A DNA stretch of 5,521 nt, from contig CANMAT010000324.1 of NCBI GenBank assembly GCA_947494865.1, positions 1-5,521 of the forward strand. Direction: 5' to 3'. The notes beneath the pieces were generated by a model. It was not told the DNA's origin. It saw only the letters and a list, made by a program, of their open reading frames with translations, and made no database searches. This DNA is from Deltaproteobacteria bacterium (lineage in GTDB: Bacteria; Myxococcota_A; Polyangia; Polyangiales; Ga0077539). The translations under genes and the position numbers were made by a program. Positions 4,517 to 5,521 of this stretch are shown here, one piece after another. The stretch's first letter is position 1; every line of letters begins with the position of its first letter.

Positions 4517-5521
4517 CTACCCGCCGTGGCGCCCGCGCAGCGAAGCGCGGGTAGCGGCGCCACGCTCGCTACGCACCACCTCGAGGCGCGCGGGGATGCG
4601 CTTTCGCAGCTCGGGAACGTGCGACACCACCCCCACCATGCGACGCGTCTCGCCGAGCTGCTCGAGCACCGACACGGCCTTGTCGAGGGCCTCCTCGTCG
4701 AGCGTGCCGAAGCCCTCGTCGACGAAGAGCGACTCCACCCGCACGCCGCCCGCCCACGCCTGCACCACGTCGCTCAGCCCCAGCGCCATCGCGAGCGAGG
4801 CCATGAACATCTCGCCCCCCGACAGCGTCGCCACGGGGCGCTCCACCGAGCCCGCGTAGGCGTCGTCGACCACCAGTTCGAACTCCCCGCCCGTCTGCCG
4901 CGACTCGCGCCGCCGGAGCGCGAAGCGGCCGTCGCTCATCACGTCGAGGCGCGCGCTCGCGCAGGCTGCCACGCGGTCGAATTGCTCGAGCAATACATAC
5001 CGCGAGAGCCTTGTTTTGCCGTCGTGGCGGCCGTTCACCGCGTCGGAGACGGCGCGCGCGGTGCGCCACCGCCGCTCGGCGTCGTCGCCGTCGCCGGCCC
5101 ACGAAGCGGCGCGGCTCGCCACCGCCGCGAGCTGCCCCGCGCGCTCGTCGAGCGAGCCCGCCTCGCGCTGCGCCTCGGCGAGCGTCGCGCGCGCCGCGAC
5201 CGCGGCCGCCTCCCGCGCCACCACGTCGCCCGCGGGCTCGTCGGGCCCGAGCGCGGCCGCCGCGGCCGCCACGCGCGCGCGCTCGCCCCGATCCGCGGCC
5301 ACCGCGTCGCGCAGCGCGGCCCGCGCCTGCGCCGAGCGCCGCGCCCCCAGGAGCGCAGCCTCGTCGCCGAACCCGTGGGCGGCGAGGGCCTCCGCGAGGT
5401 CGCGCTCGCCCTGATCGACGGCGCGTCCGGCCTCATCGCGCTCCCGCGAGGCGTGCTCCACCGCGGCGCCCGTGCGGGCCCGGCGCGACTCCGCCGCGGC
5501 CCGCGCCTCGCGCGTGGCCTC
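4517..5521 (-). CDS. sbcC: SbcC, C-terminal part (Rad50-like ATPase of the SbcCD nuclease), cut by window edge
   Basis: The frame is open to the window edge, giving 334 residues of a protein usually about 1,000 long. SbcC with SbcD forms an ATP-dependent nuclease that opens hairpins and trims blocked DNA ends. The visible part starts with Ala/Arg/Glu-rich coiled coil (about 1-150). It then enters the C-terminal ATPase lobe: RLSRYVLLEQFD (171-182), ABC signature LSGGE (233-237), Walker B LFVDEGFGTLD (265-275) and switch His in VVSHV (H301). The Walker A lobe and zinc hook must lie outside the window. GTG at 5461 is internal, not the start. After H301 the tail (VPELRKRIPARLEVV) is typical, followed by a Gly/Arg-rich end. 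A patch of unusual codons with a 14-base palindrome (4981-4994) lies over the VLLEQF segment. fabH follows 81 bases downstream, so shared transcription is possible. Confidence 0.92.
   Translation of the reverse strand, partial: EATREARAAAESRRARTGAAVEHASRERDEAGRAVDQGERDLAEALAAHGFGDEAALLGARRSAQARAALRDAVAADRGERARVAAAAAALGPDEPAGDVVAREAAAVAARATLAEAQREAGSLDERAGQLAAVASRAASWAGDGDDAERRWRTARAVSDAVNGRHDGKTRLSRYVLLEQFDRVAACASARLDVMSDGRFALRRRESRQTGGEFELVVDDAYAGSVERPVATLSGGEMFMASLAMALGLSDVVQAWAGGVRVESLFVDEGFGTLDEEALDKAVSVLEQLGETRRMVGVVSHVPELRKRIPARLEVVRSERGAATRASLRGRHGG
4525..4564 (-). other. GC-rich stem-loop at the 3' end of sbcC
   Basis: Outer arms CGTGGCG (4525-4531) and CGCCACG (4558-4564) pair. Inner arms CCCGCGC (4532-4538) and GCGCGGG (4545-4551) pair around a 6-base loop, with an unpaired 4552-4557 on one side. 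It covers the last codons of sbcC. No T-run follows on the minus strand, so a factor-independent terminator is doubtful; mRNA 3'-end protection or a repeat relic is possible. Confidence 0.35.
4981..4994. other. 14-base perfect palindrome inside sbcC
   Basis: ATTGCTCGAGCAAT is self-complementary and sits in an AT-richer patch (about 4980-5018) coding for the conserved KTRLSRYVLLEQF segment of SbcC. Codons there (AAA, ACA, AGG, GTA, TTG) depart from the GC-ending usage of the rest of the gene. Confidence 0.4.

Overview
The window is strongly GC-rich with GC-ending codons throughout. It reads like a chromosomal segment of a high-GC bacterium; a myxobacterium (Myxococcota, Polyangia-like) is my best guess from composition and protein style, but I cannot prove it from sequence alone. 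There are six protein genes in two convergent groups and no RNA gene, insertion sequence or CRISPR array.

Left half, plus strand (1-2667): an AT-richer control region with three GTGACA half-sites (26-57) precedes three genes. The first encodes a small, very acidic protein of unknown function (100-498). The second encodes a phage-type protein that I read as a candidate RecT/Red-beta-like single-strand annealing protein (572-1456). The third encodes a Cas4/RecB-like PD-(D/E)XK nuclease with all four iron-sulfur cysteines (1555-2667). A long hairpin (1493-1527) lies between the second and third genes. An annealing protein next to an exonuclease is the layout of two-component phage recombination systems such as Red or RecET. 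The working hypothesis is therefore a domesticated or phage-derived recombination cassette with its own operator.

Right half, minus strand (5521 down to 2668): the C-terminal third of SbcC (the Rad50-like ATPase of the SbcCD hairpin nuclease, cut by the window edge) is followed after 81 bases by a FabH-type ketoacyl-ACP synthase III with an intact Cys-His-Asn triad. Four bases later comes a crotonase-family protein that keeps one of the two enoyl-CoA hydratase glutamates and has Cys at the other. fabH and the crotonase gene look co-transcribed and point to acyl-thioester metabolism.

The two groups meet tail to tail with no gap: the stop codons of the nuclease and crotonase genes form one palindromic hexamer, TAGCTA (2665-2670). 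The most interesting content is the annealing-protein/nuclease cassette, its operator-like leader, and its position close to sbcC, itself a DNA-end-processing gene.
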